Positions 25,730 to 35,424 of a DNA stretch of 64,000 bases are shown piece by piece. The position numbers were made by a program, and so were the translations under genes. Location of the stretch: positions 3,702,501-3,766,500 of the forward strand of contig NZ_CP123229.1 in NCBI RefSeq assembly GCF_029855125.1, given 5' to 3'. This stretch comes from Methylocapsa sp. D3K7. GTDB taxonomy: Bacteria > Pseudomonadota > Alphaproteobacteria > Rhizobiales > Beijerinckiaceae. The number at the start of each line of letters is the position of its first letter. Position 1 is the first letter of the stretch. Under the pieces are notes generated by a model. That model had not been told where the DNA came from, made no database searches, and saw only the letters and a list, made by a program, of their open reading frames with translations.

Positions 25730-26377
25730 CTAGCGGGACACATAGTCTGGCGCCGCTGTCGGATCGCCGATTTGCACCCACGCGTTCTGGTCTGACTGCG
25801 ATTGGCGTTTGACAAAACGGTAACCCGTTTGGTTCCAGGGTTTCACGTCGTCCGTCATATTGTCGAGGACGAACTCGCCGGCGCTGGTTTTGACGGTCAA
25901 AACAGCGTGGCCTTCATTGTGTTCGTCCTTGACGACTGTCATCAACAGGGCCTGACGGGGAAAACCTTCATCGATCAGGATCTTGCGCTTGAACAGCGCG
26001 AAGTCTTCGCAATCGCCTTTTCCATCGGACGGATAGTCCCACCGGTCGATGACGCCCCAGTGCTCCATATCGGACACAGGCTTGACGTGCGAATTCACCC
26101 AGCGGCCGACTCGGCCGATTTCCTTCATGGTTTTCGTCGTCAGATTGACATCGAGCGGCGGGAGCGTACCGCTGTCGCACTCGCTCGCGTAGCGGCGGCA
26201 GAAATCGGCCCAGCCATAAGGCACACTCGTCGGGCCGCCTATCGGTGCATATGAGGCCGTCATGACTCCGCCGTCCTCGGCGGCCGCGGCGAAGGTCGAG
26301 GAGAGCAGTACGGGCGGCGAAGCCATCAAGGACAAGGCCATTGCCGAGTTCGCTGCCCAAGCTCTCACATCAAACAT
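25730..26377 (-). CDS. Exported transglutaminase-like cysteine protease (BTLCP/DUF920)
   Basis: The 215-residue product starts at ATG 26377 behind GGAGGGCAAAAAAA. It has a signal peptide (NSAMALSLMASPPVLLSSTF, predicted cut in the AAAAEDG region). The catalytic triad of bacterial transglutaminase-like cysteine proteinases is visible: Cys in DGKGDCEDFALFKR, His in NEGHAVLTVKT and Asp in EFVLDNMTDDVKPW. These small proteins are common in Hyphomicrobiales; a related family (LapG) cleaves biofilm adhesins, but no adhesin or LapD partner is seen here. The frame upstream to 26491 lacks a ribosome binding site. Confidence 0.85.
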   Translation of the reverse strand: MFDVRAWAANSAMALSLMASPPVLLSSTFAAAAEDGGVMTASYAPIGGPTSVPYGWADFCRRYASECDSGTLPPLDVNLTTKTMKEIGRVGRWVNSHVKPVSDMEHWGVIDRWDYPSDGKGDCEDFALFKRKILIDEGFPRQALLMTVVKDEHNEGHAVLTVKTSAGEFVLDNMTDDVKPWNQTGYRFVKRQSQSDQNAWVQIGDPTAAPDYVSR

Positions 26378-26775
26378 TTTTTTTGCCCTCCGCGCCTGCG
26401 ATGAAGCGGGATTTTGCCAGGCCGACTTTGCGGCAACTGTAAGTAAAGTGCTCGGATTTGAGCTAATTCGAGTTACAAAATTAGAGGTCAATTAGATGAG
26501 ATTAAATATTCTCCGACAGATTGCAGTAAATTGAGCTTGGGTTTCCGTTGGCAGTCCATGCGTAGGTTTCGAATTCAGGCAAGCCAGGAATATCACCAGA
26601 CCGCTGGCAATCCGGACCGTGCTCACTAGTTAATATATGATTTACCACATCAACCGTTTGGCGTCGAGCCAATGCGCGAATGGACTGAGTGTCACGGGTG
26701 GGGCATCCGGCACCGCCGTTCTGGTTGCGGGTTCGTGCCGGCTAAGGCTATATGGCTCGGTTTGAGAGGCTGTCG
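26378..26775. other. Intergenic region, AT-richer than its surroundings
   Basis: About 400 bp lie between the divergent transglutaminase-like and EcsC genes. The part 26440-26650 is clearly AT-richer than the flanks and must hold the promoters of both genes. I find no convincing gene, RNA or long inverted repeat in it. Short A/T tracts such as AGTTAATATATGATT near 26630 could belong to a promoter of the EcsC gene. Confidence 0.4.
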
Positions 26776-27681
26776 ATGACTTCCCTAGTGAACGCCGGGC
26801 TTTCTGATAGTGGGGGTGTTCCGTTTCCCGCCGGGGCCTCACGGCTTTCGCGTGAAGATCAGATGGCTCTCGAACGCGCCATGCGGGAGCTAGAACAAAC
26901 GAGCTTGGCAATCCGGCTGAGTGCTGTTCTTGGACAGAAGGCCGGCATCATCGGATCGATGCTGCCGAGGAATATCGCCGCGATTGCCAATAGGGCTGCT
27001 GAGGCTGCCGTGCGCAGCGGGCTCGATGTCGCGCTGAAGAGCCTTGCTGACCAACCAGTTAAGGACCGGCAGCGCCTGCACAAAAGTATCGCGGTGCTTG
27101 CTGGCGCCGCGGGCGGCGCCTTTGGGATTGCGAGCCTGCCGATCGAGTTGCCATTTTCCACCACGATCATGCTGCGCTCGATCGCGGATATTGGACGTTC
27201 CGAGGGGCAGGATCTTTCCGATCCGCGCACCGCGCTTGCCTGCCTGGAAGTGTTTGCCCTTGGGGGAAGGGCGGGTTCACACCTCGCTTACCCCGCCTCG
27301 GAAGGAGAGGATCAAGACTCCGTCTCCAAGGATGGAGCCATTTTGGAGACGGGTTATTTCGCGGTCCGCGCTATATTGGCGAAGTCTGTCTCAGAAGCTG
27401 CAAGTTATCTCGCTGGCCGGAGTGCCATTCGCGAGGTTGCACCGGTGCTGGTCCGATTGGTCACGCAAATCGGCAGTCATTTCGGCGCTGCCGTCTCGCA
27501 AAAAATTGTCGCGCAAAGTGTTCCGCTGCTGGGTGCGGCGGGTGGGGCGGCAATCAACTACGCCTTTGCGGACCATTTCCAAATGGTCGCGCGTGGCCAT
27601 TTTACCGTTCTCAGGCTGGAGCGCCGGTATGGTGCGCGGATTGTCCGCATGGAGTATGAAAGGATACGAAAAGACGCTTGA
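26776..27681 (+). CDS. EcsC-family protein
   Basis: The 301-residue product belongs to the EcsC family, named after a protein encoded with a Bacillus ABC transporter but of unknown biochemical role. Visible family features are RLSREDQMALERAMRELEQT near the N-terminus, a small-residue-rich central helix (AVLAGAAGGAFGIASLPIEL) that may touch the membrane, RSIADIGRSEGQDLSDP, and a second Gly/Ala helix (VPLLGAAGGAAINYAFADHF). ATG 26776 has GAGAGG about 7 bp upstream and is preferred to 26752. No ABC transporter genes are adjacent. Confidence 0.8.
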   Translation: MTSLVNAGLSDSGGVPFPAGASRLSREDQMALERAMRELEQTSLAIRLSAVLGQKAGIIGSMLPRNIAAIANRAAEAAVRSGLDVALKSLADQPVKDRQRLHKSIAVLAGAAGGAFGIASLPIELPFSTTIMLRSIADIGRSEGQDLSDPRTALACLEVFALGGRAGSHLAYPASEGEDQDSVSKDGAILETGYFAVRAILAKSVSEAASYLAGRSAIREVAPVLVRLVTQIGSHFGAAVSQKIVAQSVPLLGAAGGAAINYAFADHFQMVARGHFTVLRLERRYGARIVRMEYERIRKDA

Positions 27682-27767
27682 GAAACGTCTCGACATTCCA
27701 AAAGGCGTGATCTAAACGATTTGACTTTCTCCTTAGCTTTGTTGTGCTTTGTTTCATGGATTTCACT

Positions 27768-28370
27768 ATGAGTTTTACTCACATTCATCGCCGCTGGGCG
27801 ATTGCTCTATGGACGGCTGGCACGCTTCCCGTGATTGCCTTCCCAGGTGTGGCGCATGCGGGTTTTTTTGACTTTTTATTTGGGCCGCCGCCGGCTGCCC
27901 AGTCTTATGCCTATCCAGGCGGTGAGCCATTTCGTTCCAGACCCGTTTTCCGCCGCCGCGCGGAGCATCCTTCCCATCGGCACGTGCATGATGCGCTTGC
28001 GACACACAAGAAATTGATCCTCGCCGACAAAACGGATCATTTGGTGGGACCGCAAGCCCCGGTTGATCTCATGGATGATGATAGTTTGCGCCACGGTGAC
28101 GCGGTGATGACGCAAGCCGGGATGAAGATTTTTGTCGGATATTCTGGCGATCATCACCAGCCGGAGGATTTCCGGAAAATTTCTGAAATCAAGAAACTTT
28201 CCAAACGCGAGCGCAGCGCCTTTGCGGCATTAGACGCCTCAAGTTTGAAGCATGGGGAACAAACGGATAGCGGCGTGGTCACGGGACGGTCGGCAAGCGA
28301 AAATCAGCTCACAACCGGAGAAATGATCACCGATCCCAATGGCCGGACGGTCCGCTACGTCGGACCTTAG
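27768..28370 (+). CDS. Unknown exported protein
   Basis: About 200 residues starting MSFTHIHRRWAIALWTAGTL, with a clear signal peptide and a likely cleavage after GVAHA before GFFDFLFGPPP. The mature part begins with a Pro/Tyr-rich, Arg/His-rich stretch, then has KLILADKTDHLVGP, DAVMTQAGMKIFVGYSG and a C-terminal DPNGRTVRYVGP. I do not recognise the family. In-frame ATGs at 27744 and 27756 are alternative starts. Its stop overlaps that of the convergent hdaA gene by 4 bp. Confidence 0.65.
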   Translation: MSFTHIHRRWAIALWTAGTLPVIAFPGVAHAGFFDFLFGPPPAAQSYAYPGGEPFRSRPVFRRRAEHPSHRHVHDALATHKKLILADKTDHLVGPQAPVDLMDDDSLRHGDAVMTQAGMKIFVGYSGDHHQPEDFRKISEIKKLSKRERSAFAALDASSLKHGEQTDSGVVTGRSASENQLTTGEMITDPNGRTVRYVGP

Positions 28371-29119
28371 CTCCCAGAGGAACTGTCACTTTTCCAAGGC
28401 ATAAAGCCCGGCTCCCCGCTGCCTTCCATGGCCCGGAGCACGTCCGCCGCCATCGCCTTGGAAATTCGCCGCTGGCGCGCCATCGCCTCCCGATCGAGGG
28501 CGTCGATAAAGGCCCGCGCCGCACCGAGCGAACGCTCGAGCCGCAGCGCCACATAGCCGACCACGCTGGTATCGACGACAAGCTGCCGCTCGACAAGGAG
28601 TTTGACGAGCACGGCCCGCATGAGGGCATCGTCGGGCAGCCCAAGCGCGACCGCTGGCGCGAGGCGTAGCCGCGACAAAAGATCGGCGGTCCGCAAGCCC
28701 CAGCCATCCGGCGGCGCTTTCGCCGTCATGACCAGTGCGATGCCTCGCTCCCGCATGAGATTGACAAGGTGGAAAAGCCGCGCCTCGGATGGGCCGATCG
28801 CATCGGCATCCTCGAGAAGCAATGGCCCCACCGACGCCAATGCATCGATATTCGCCTCCACCAAGGACGCCGCCGGTTGAACGGCAGCGCCGGCGGACTC
28901 CGCCCAGATCGTGCCAAGGTGGCTTTTGCCGGATCCCGGCGGCCCGAGGATAAGCAGCATCGAATCCGGCCATCCTGGCCAGAGTTCAATCATCGCATAT
29001 GCTTGTTCATTCGAGGAGGACACAATGAAATTGTCCCGCTCAAAGCCAGGCGCCGGGGCAAGTTCCAGTGTCAATTGAGCGCTAGGCGAGCGAGGCTGAC
29101 GGGGCGTCTCCCCGCTCAT
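28367..29119 (-). CDS. hdaA: HdaA, DnaA-related regulatory ATPase
   Basis: Hda/HdaA binds the beta clamp and stimulates ATP hydrolysis by DnaA to prevent re-initiation. The 250-residue protein has a clamp-binding peptide near the N-terminus (AQLTLELAPAPGF), an AAA+ core with Walker A LILGPPGSGKSHLG and Walker B PLLLEDADAI, LLSRLRLAPAVALGLPDD, and a lid domain with ARAFIDALDREAMARQRR. It lacks the DNA-binding domain IV of DnaA, as expected. The start ATG 29119 overlaps the stop of the AI-2E transporter gene as ATGA, so translation is probably coupled. Confidence 0.88.
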   Translation of the reverse strand: MSGETPRQPRSPSAQLTLELAPAPGFERDNFIVSSSNEQAYAMIELWPGWPDSMLLILGPPGSGKSHLGTIWAESAGAAVQPAASLVEANIDALASVGPLLLEDADAIGPSEARLFHLVNLMRERGIALVMTAKAPPDGWGLRTADLLSRLRLAPAVALGLPDDALMRAVLVKLLVERQLVVDTSVVGYVALRLERSLGAARAFIDALDREAMARQRRISKAMAADVLRAMEGSGEPGFMPWKSDSSSGS

Positions 29120-30270
29120 GGCAACCGTCCTGCGTCACGATCGGGATTTCTCGATTCGATGAGTATTTTGGGGCTGGAATCCGATAGGCTCGTATAGAGA
29201 TTGCTCTCGCGGTAGCGCTTGACCGCGAAGCGCAAGATCACTCCGGCGGCGGCGGCAAAAGGAACCGCAGTGATGAGGCCAGTGAAACCAAAGAGGCTTC
29301 CGAACGCCAGAAGCGCAAAAATCAACCAGACCGGATGCAACCCAACCGAGTCGCCAACGAGCTTCGGCGAGAGAATATTTCCCTCGAGAAATTGGCCGAC
29401 CAAGAACACGCCGAGCGACATGCCCAGCAACTTCCATTGCGGCCAATCCTGCACGATCGCGACGGCGGAAGACAAGACGAGAGCGGTCAAGGAACCGACG
29501 TAGGGAATAAAGCTCAAAATGCCGGCGGTGATGCCAATCAAGAGGCCGAAATTCAACCCGATCAGGGAAAGCCCAATGCCGTACCAGGCGCCGAGAAACA
29601 GGCATACGAGCGATTGCCCGCGCAGGAACCCAGCCATTGCCGTGTCAATCTCGCGGGCGAGCCCGCGTACTGTCTCGCGATGGCGCAAAGGCACGAGACT
29701 ATCAATTGTCGCGATCATCTTTTCCCAATCGAGCAGCATATAAAAAGCCACGACCGGGGTGACGACTAGAAGGGAAATCAGGCCGATCAGCGCCGCACCG
29801 CGCGTTAATAGGGAGTTTAGGAACGCCGCTGCCCACTTCGCGGCTTGGGAGATGAGATCATTGGTGGCACTGGCCACGTCGACGCCTCCTTGGGTGTCAA
29901 GGCCAAGCTTTTGCATCAGAACGCTGCCATATTTGCGGGAGAGCCCCTCTGTTTCCGCCGAAATCAATTCCTCAAGCTTGACCGCATAAGACGGGAACGC
30001 CTCGATGAAATTCGCGAGTTGTGTCCACAGAACTGGGACGATCAAAACCGAAATCAGCACGAGGACAAAGGCGAGGCAGGCTAGAATAAGCAGTGTCGCG
30101 CCGAGCCGGCTGAACCCTAGTCTCTCGAGTCGGTCGGCAAGGGGATTCAACAGATAGCCGAGCGCGACCCCAGCGGTGAACGGCAAAAGAACGCTGCTGA
30201 AAAGCCAGAGCAGAAAAACAAGGAGTAAAAATGCGGCAACCCAAAAGCCGATCTGCCATTCGATCCGCAT
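29116..30270 (-). CDS. perM: AI-2E transporter/PerM family membrane protein
   Basis: The 384-residue protein has about eight predicted membrane spans: two N-terminal (GFWVAAFLLLVFLLWLFSSV, TLLILACLAFVLVLISVLIV), a long soluble loop with TEGLSRKYGSVLMQKLGLD, and a C-terminal bundle including SLIGLNFGLLIGITAGILSF and the conserved PYVGSLTALVLSSAVAIVQD. The family contains putative autoinducer-2 exporters and Na+/H+ exchangers, so the substrate is uncertain. It lies upstream of and overlaps hdaA; perM-hdaA linkage appears in other alphaproteobacteria. Confidence 0.85.
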   Translation of the reverse strand: MRIEWQIGFWVAAFLLLVFLLWLFSSVLLPFTAGVALGYLLNPLADRLERLGFSRLGATLLILACLAFVLVLISVLIVPVLWTQLANFIEAFPSYAVKLEELISAETEGLSRKYGSVLMQKLGLDTQGGVDVASATNDLISQAAKWAAAFLNSLLTRGAALIGLISLLVVTPVVAFYMLLDWEKMIATIDSLVPLRHRETVRGLAREIDTAMAGFLRGQSLVCLFLGAWYGIGLSLIGLNFGLLIGITAGILSFIPYVGSLTALVLSSAVAIVQDWPQWKLLGMSLGVFLVGQFLEGNILSPKLVGDSVGLHPVWLIFALLAFGSLFGFTGLITAVPFAAAAGVILRFAVKRYRESNLYTSLSDSSPKILIESRNPDRDAGRLP

Positions 30271-30310
30271 TGCCGCCGTTACCTTCCACCAACTCTGCCG
30301 CGCCGCCGCG

Positions 30311-30859
30311 TCAAAGATTCATATGTCTGATCCACTGGCCGATATAGGCCGCCATCGAGGCGAGGGTCAAAGCCGCGACACAATAAAGCGAAATATCGAA
30401 CCAGATTCCAGCTTGAAAACCGAAAGCCTTGGCGATCAACACCATTGCCGCGAAGCTAATTTGCGCCGCCGTGTTCAGCTTGGAAATCATCAGTGGCTTG
30501 ACCTTTACCGGTTTTCGCATGACGAGTGCAATCATGAACGCGCCAATGATCATCACATCACGCGCGACGACCAGGATGGTAATCGTCGGGGGCAGGACCG
30601 AGACGACGGCAAGCGCCACATAAATCGAAACGATGAGCGCCTTGTCCGCCAGAGGATCAAGATAGGCGCCGAGTTCCGAGGTGAGATGAAAGGTCTTGGC
30701 GATCCAGCCATCGATGGCATCGGAGATCCCGGCAACGATGAAAACGATGCAAGCTTCTTTCCAGCGCTCCGTGGCGATCATCGCAACAATCGCGGGCACG
30801 AGCACAAGCCGCCCCAGCGAGATCAAATTCGGCAGACTTCGGTAAGGCACGGAGCTCAT
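30311..30859 (-). CDS. CDP-alcohol phosphatidyltransferase
   Basis: A membrane enzyme of about 182 residues that would transfer a phosphatidyl group from CDP-diacylglycerol to an alcohol, most likely glycerol-3-phosphate (PgsA-like) or a cardiolipin-synthesis variant. The family signature D-x2-D-G-x2-A-(R/K)-x8-G-x3-D-x3-D is visible in DAIDGWIAKTFHLTSELGAY followed by LDPLADK; Lys replaces the usual Arg. Hydrophobic helices follow (ILVVARDVMIIGAFMIALVM and two more). ATG 30859 (MSSVPYRSLPNLISLGRL) fits the family start; the upstream frame to 31024 looks non-coding. It is divergent from purM. Confidence 0.85.
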   Translation of the reverse strand: MSSVPYRSLPNLISLGRLVLVPAIVAMIATERWKEACIVFIVAGISDAIDGWIAKTFHLTSELGAYLDPLADKALIVSIYVALAVVSVLPPTITILVVARDVMIIGAFMIALVMRKPVKVKPLMISKLNTAAQISFAAMVLIAKAFGFQAGIWFDISLYCVAALTLASMAAYIGQWIRHMNL

Positions 30860-31091
30860 GGAAACCACCGTTATGCGGGGCGTCCCGTCGTCCGCGCCGC
30901 CAATATTAGCACGCGGAGAGATGAACCTATAGGGGGTGGCTTTTTGGTCCTGTAGCAGACCAAAGAATGGTGTTTCCGGGGCCCGGCACCGGCATTTGCT
31001 TAGCTGCCGGGGCAGATCGGGCAATGAACCTCTGAGCTTGCTTTAGGCGGCATGACGCGGTAGCTCTCATCGCTTCTCCGGGAGCTTCACA

Positions 31092-32153
31092 ATGGATAAG
31101 AAAGGCCTCACCTATGCGGGTGCCGGCGTCGATATCGATGCGGGCAACGCGTTGGTCGAAAAAATCAAGCCGATTGTGCGCGCCACAAGACGCCCAGGCG
31201 CCGATGCCGAGATCGGCGGGTTTGGAGGCGTTTTCGATCTCAAGGCAGCAGGCTTTCGTGATCCGCTCCTCGTTGCCGCCAACGATGGCGTCGGCACCAA
31301 GGTCGCCATCGCGATTGCAACTGGGATTCATGACACGATCGGGATCGATCTTGTCGCTATGTGCGTCAATGACCTTGTTGTGCAAGGCGCGGAGCCGCTT
31401 TTTTTTCTCGATTATTACGCAACGGGGAAGCTTGATCCTGAAACGGGTGTGCAGATCATCAAGGGAATTGCCAAGGGCTGCCTCGAAGCTGGCGCCGCGC
31501 TGATCGGCGGCGAGACCGCCGAAATGCCAGGGCTTTATGCGGGTGCTGATTACGATCTCGCGGGCTTTGCGGTCGGTGCTGTCGAGCGCGAAAATCTGCT
31601 GCCAAAAGGCGACATCAAAGCTGGCGATATCATTTTTGGATTAGCTTCATCGGGTGTTCATTCCAACGGATTTTCGCTTGTGCGTAAAATCGTTGATGAT
31701 TCTTCTATGACCTGGAGCGATCCTGCGCCTTTCATGGCGAATAAAACTCTCGGTGAAGCTCTTCTCACGCCGACGCGCATCTACGTCAGACCAATCTTGC
31801 AAGTGCTAAGACAGACAGATGGCGTTAGGGCTCTGGCTCACGTCACTGGGGGCGGGGGTGCAGAAAATACCCTTCGCGTTCTACCGGATGATCTAGGAAT
31901 CGAAGTGGAACTACAGTCAATCCCGGTTCTGAAAGTATTTCAATGGCTTGCGAGACAAGGTGACGTCCTTGAAAAAGAAATGTTGCGGACCTTCAATTGC
32001 GGGATCGGAATGATTTTGATCGCTGATTCCGGGCGGTATAAGGAGGTAGAGCAAGCGCTTCGAAGCGCGGGGGAGGATCCGATTGCGCTCGGGACGGTGG
32101 TGAAAATGAAGAACGCCGTGAGGGTTTTTCATAACGGAAAACTTGACCTGTGA
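31092..32153 (+). CDS. purM: Phosphoribosylformylglycinamidine cyclo-ligase (AIR synthetase)
   Basis: PurM closes the imidazole ring in purine synthesis. The 353-residue protein shows [20 protein letters not shown], the ATP-contact region [56 protein letters not shown] and [16 protein letters not shown], then [21 protein letters not shown] lies before ATG 31092. The stop overlaps the purN GTG by 3 bases. The 3' third is noticeably less GC-rich at third codon positions than the start; I have no explanation. Confidence 0.96.
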   Translation: MDKKGLTYAGAGVDIDAGNALVEKIKPIVRATRRPGADAEIGGFGGVFDLKAAGFRDPLLVAANDGVGTKVAIAIATGIHDTIGIDLVAMCVNDLVVQGAEPLFFLDYYATGKLDPETGVQIIKGIAKGCLEAGAALIGGETAEMPGLYAGADYDLAGFAVGAVERENLLPKGDIKAGDIIFGLASSGVHSNGFSLVRKIVDDSSMTWSDPAPFMANKTLGEALLTPTRIYVRPILQVLRQTDGVRALAHVTGGGGAENTLRVLPDDLGIEVELQSIPVLKVFQWLARQGDVLEKEMLRTFNCGIGMILIADSGRYKEVEQALRSAGEDPIALGTVVKMKNAVRVFHNGKLDL

Positions 32154-32809
32154 CCACCCGGCGCAAGCGCACCGCGATTTTGATCTCGGGGCGGGGATCC
32201 AATATGCGGGCGCTGATCGAACGCGCCCAAGACCCCGCATATCCAGCCGAAATCGTTCTTGTTTTGTCGAACCGGCCGGATGCGGCGGGATTGGCATTCG
32301 CCAAGGATCACAAGGTCGCCTGCGCCGCCGTCGATCACAAGATTTACGCGGGGCGCGAAGAGTTCGAGCGTTCGATGCAGGTCCTGCTCGACCTGCATCG
32401 CATCGAGCTCATCTGTCTGGCTGGTTTCATGCGGCTGCTAACGCCGTGGTTTATCGCGCAATGGCAGGGCAGGCTTATCAACATTCACCCGGCGCTGCTG
32501 CCATCCTATCGGGGCTTGAAGACGCATGAACGCGCCCTCGCGGACGGCGTCAAAATCCACGGCTGCACAGTGCATTTTGTTGTGCCGGCCCTGGACGAAG
32601 GTCCGATTATCGCACAAGCGGCGGTCGCGGTTCTTGAGTCCGATACACCCGCGTCGCTCGCCGCCCGTGTGCTCGCCGAAGAGCATGTCATCTATCCGGC
32701 CGCGCTCGCCCGCGTCGCAGAAGGTCATCTGCGGATCGAGGACAATCGCGTCTATGCTGGCGACCCCGCGTTGCCGCCAGCATCCTTGAGGGTTCCCTTC
32801 AGCGGCTAG
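32150..32809 (+). CDS. purN: Phosphoribosylglycinamide formyltransferase 1
   Basis: PurN transfers a formyl group from 10-formyl-THF to GAR. The 219-residue product begins [20 protein letters not shown] with the phosphate-binding loop, followed by [38 protein letters not shown], the catalytic [20 protein letters not shown] (Asn, His) and the later [17 protein letters not shown] with Asp. The GTG start at 32150 overlaps the purM stop (GTGA), so the two are translationally coupled. It converges on ndk. Confidence 0.95.
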   Translation: MTTRRKRTAILISGRGSNMRALIERAQDPAYPAEIVLVLSNRPDAAGLAFAKDHKVACAAVDHKIYAGREEFERSMQVLLDLHRIELICLAGFMRLLTPWFIAQWQGRLINIHPALLPSYRGLKTHERALADGVKIHGCTVHFVVPALDEGPIIAQAAVAVLESDTPASLAARVLAEEHVIYPAALARVAEGHLRIEDNRVYAGDPALPPASLRVPFSG

Positions 32810-32829
32810 GAGGCAGAGCGCCGAGGCTT

Positions 32830-33252
32830 TTAGCCGACGATTTCATTGCCGGAGAACCATTGTGCGATTTCGATCGCGGCCGTCTCTGGACCGTCGGACC
32901 CATGTGCCGAATTCTCGCCGAGCGAGACGGCGAATTCCTTACGGATCGTGCCGGGTGCCGCCTTCGCGGGGTCCGTCGCGCCGAGCACGTCGCGGTATTT
33001 CTTGATCGCGTCCTCGGCTTCGAGCACTTGCACGACCACTGGCCCAGCTGTCATGGTTTCGACGAGTTCGCCGAAGAACGGCCGCGCCTTGTGCACCGCG
33101 TAAAACGTCTCAGCCTGCTCGCGGGTCATCCGAACGCGCTTTTGCGCGACAATTCGCAGCCCTGCCTTTTCAATGAGCGCATTGATCGCTCCGGTCAGAT
33201 TGCGCTGCGTCGCGTCGGGCTTCAGAATAGAAAAAGTGCGTTCGGTCGCCAT
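32830..33252 (-). CDS. ndk: Nucleoside diphosphate kinase
   Basis: Ndk equalises NTP and dNTP pools through a phosphohistidine. The 140-residue product starts [20 protein letters not shown] at ATG 33252; [54 protein letters not shown] and the active-site [13 protein letters not shown] (His) are all standard. The frame upstream to 33315 is not needed for the fold. Confidence 0.96.
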   Translation of the reverse strand: MATERTFSILKPDATQRNLTGAINALIEKAGLRIVAQKRVRMTREQAETFYAVHKARPFFGELVETMTAGPVVVQVLEAEDAIKKYRDVLGATDPAKAAPGTIRKEFAVSLGENSAHGSDGPETAAIEIAQWFSGNEIVG

Positions 33253-33342
33253 GATGTTCCCGGAATGAAGAAAGCCAAAATTGGCGCCCGCTTCATAGCG
33301 GATATGGCAGCGCATGCAAAGCCGCCATGAGCGCGGTGCGTG

Positions 33343-33933
33343 TCAATCGAAGTCGCCGGCAAGTTCGGCCCGCACGGCCTCCGGCAACACCGCCATATGG
33401 CCGTAGGAAGGATGGGCAAAGCCGATCGTCACTTCGGCACCCGGACGCTGGAACGCCTCGATTTGCGCGGGAGTGAACGGAAAATGGACGAACTGGACCG
33501 ATGAGGCCTTGCCATCTGACCGTGTCCGGTCCTGATCGGCCTCTGGGACCCCAACAACGCGCTCGCCGCCGACAACCAAGAAAGCTGTTTCCTCGATCCC
33601 GCCAAGTTCGCCGAGAACGCGCTTGCGCCGGTCGGGATCGTCGATCTCGATCATGAACGTCGCGACAAGTTCCTGACCCTTCGGGATCAAGGGATTGTAG
33701 GCTTCGAGCTCCTGCGCGATCTGCTCAAGACCGCCTTTTTCGATATAGACCATTTCGTGGACTTGGCTCCACATGGTCCCATAGTTCTCGAAATAAAAGG
33801 TGACATGGGGGCCGACCTCGATCCGCCGCTGACGTTTTCGTTCGGCATTCTTCTTGCGGCTCTCGTCGCGGATCTTACGATATTCCTCGGGGGCCAGGAT
33901 ATCGCCCGGCGCGAGATAATGTTTCTGGTTCAT
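33343..33933 (-). CDS. DUF3501-family protein
   Basis: The 196-residue soluble protein starts MNQKHYLAPGDILAPEEYRK and has RKRQRRIEVGPHVTFYFENY, MWSQVHEMVYIEKGGLEQI, LIPKGQELVATFMIEIDDPD and VQFVHFPFTPAQIEAFQRPG, matching the DUF3501 pattern as I know it. The function is unknown. It lies 44 bp downstream of the Fe-S oxidoreductase gene, and DUF3501, this oxidoreductase type and rubrerythrin recur together in alphaproteobacteria, which suggests a role in peroxide or iron-sulfur redox chemistry. Confidence 0.8.
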   Translation of the reverse strand: MNQKHYLAPGDILAPEEYRKIRDESRKKNAERKRQRRIEVGPHVTFYFENYGTMWSQVHEMVYIEKGGLEQIAQELEAYNPLIPKGQELVATFMIEIDDPDRRKRVLGELGGIEETAFLVVGGERVVGVPEADQDRTRSDGKASSVQFVHFPFTPAQIEAFQRPGAEVTIGFAHPSYGHMAVLPEAVRAELAGDFD

Positions 33934-33977
33934 GGGGGGCTCCAGAGTCCCTGCAGACAGGGCCTAATTCACACGGA

Positions 33978-35318
33978 TTACTTGCCGAGCCCGTAGGCCT
34001 CGGCAACGATTTCGATCGGATGCCCGGCAAGACGCGGCTTGCCGCCGTCCTGGCTCTCGATGCCTTGCACGATATGCAGGCCAGCCAGGGGACATTCGGA
34101 GGTGATGACAGCCTTGCCACTCGATGCAGCTTGCCGTGCAACCGGTTTGCCGACCTTCATGGCGGTGCCAAAATTTTCATGCTTGTAGCCCCAAGAGCCG
34201 CCGTGGCCGGAGCAACGCTCGATCACTTGGATATCGGCGTTCGGGATGAGTTTCAGCATTTCGCGCGCCTTCGGTCCCATGTTTTGGGCTCGCGAATGAC
34301 AAGAGATATGCAAGGCGATGCGACCCTCGGCGAGCGGCTCCATTCCCGGGGCAAGACCTTCGTTGCGGGCAATGTCCACGACATATTCGCTCAGATCGAA
34401 AGTGGCTTTCGACAGCTTCTCGATACCGGGATCGCCGGGCAGGATCAGCGGCCATTCGAATTTCAACATCAGGGCACAGGACGGAACCAGAGCGATGATG
34501 CCATAGCCTTTGTCGATCCAGGGACGCATCGCTTGCGCCACGATCTTGGCTCCTTTCGCGACCTCCGCGATATTGCCTTGCTCCAGCATGGGCATGCCGC
34601 AGCAATGCGGATATACAATCTCTGTCTCGACCCCGTTTTTTGCCAGCACGGCGCGCGCCGCAAGGCCAATGTCCGGGTCGTTGTAATTGGCAAAGCACGT
34701 CGCATAGATGACTGCTTTGCGGCCAGAGGCGGGAGCATCGTAATTGATCGCTGGCGGAGCGTCCGCGCTCAGTTTTTCGAAACTCTTCGACCGGTATTTT
34801 GGCAGCGCGGCGTTCTTGTCGAGGCCCGTTATCTTTTCAACGAGTCCCCGTGTGAATTTCTGACTTCTGCCGGTGATCCAATTGGCGAGCGGCGCCAAGA
34901 AACGCGCGGCCTTGCCGTTGCGGTCGGTCTTGGCGAGTTCACGGTCCGCGATTTTTGTCTTGCCCTGGCTGGCCTCGACTGCGCGATGGCGCAGCATCAA
35001 ATGCGGGAAATCGAGATTGAACTCGTGCGGCGGGACATAGGGACACTTTGTCATGAAGCACATGTCGCAGAGCGTGCAGGCATCGATGACCGGTTTGAAG
35101 CCTTGGCTGTCCACCGTATCCAACTCGCCATTCGGGGCGGCGTCGATCAGATCGAATAAGCGCGGAAAGGAGTCGCAGAGATTGAAGCAGCGGCGGCAGC
35201 CATGACAAATATCGAAGATTCGCCGCGTCTCCGCGTCGAGCTTTGCTTCGTCGTAAAAATCCGGATTTTGCCAATCCAGCGGATGCCGGGTCGGAGCGCC
35301 AAGGCCACCTTCGCTCAT
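33978..35318 (-). CDS. Fe-S oxidoreductase with two 4Fe-4S and two CCG (heterodisulfide-reductase-like) domains
   Basis: The 446-residue protein resembles GlpC/HdrD-type electron-transfer subunits. N-terminal cluster ligands are in CHGCRRCFNLCDSFPRLFDL and ACTLCDMCFMTKCPYVPPHE. Two Cys-rich CCG repeats follow: YATCFANYNDPDIG with PHCCGMPMLEQGN, and ALHISCHSRAQNMG with ERCSGHGGSWGYKHE. No transmembrane anchor or flavin subunit is adjacent, so the partner is unclear; rubrerythrin and DUF3501 flank it. ATG 35318 is the first in frame. Confidence 0.85.
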   Translation of the reverse strand: MSEGGLGAPTRHPLDWQNPDFYDEAKLDAETRRIFDICHGCRRCFNLCDSFPRLFDLIDAAPNGELDTVDSQGFKPVIDACTLCDMCFMTKCPYVPPHEFNLDFPHLMLRHRAVEASQGKTKIADRELAKTDRNGKAARFLAPLANWITGRSQKFTRGLVEKITGLDKNAALPKYRSKSFEKLSADAPPAINYDAPASGRKAVIYATCFANYNDPDIGLAARAVLAKNGVETEIVYPHCCGMPMLEQGNIAEVAKGAKIVAQAMRPWIDKGYGIIALVPSCALMLKFEWPLILPGDPGIEKLSKATFDLSEYVVDIARNEGLAPGMEPLAEGRIALHISCHSRAQNMGPKAREMLKLIPNADIQVIERCSGHGGSWGYKHENFGTAMKVGKPVARQAASSGKAVITSECPLAGLHIVQGIESQDGGKPRLAGHPIEIVAEAYGLGK

Positions 35319-35424
35319 GGGATGATTTTCTCAAAAAGGGGGGAGGTTCCAAAAGGTGACAAGGACGGGCGGCCCGGCGGAAGCCGGGCCATTTTTACGG
35401 ATGGAACCTAATCGTGCCGGTCTA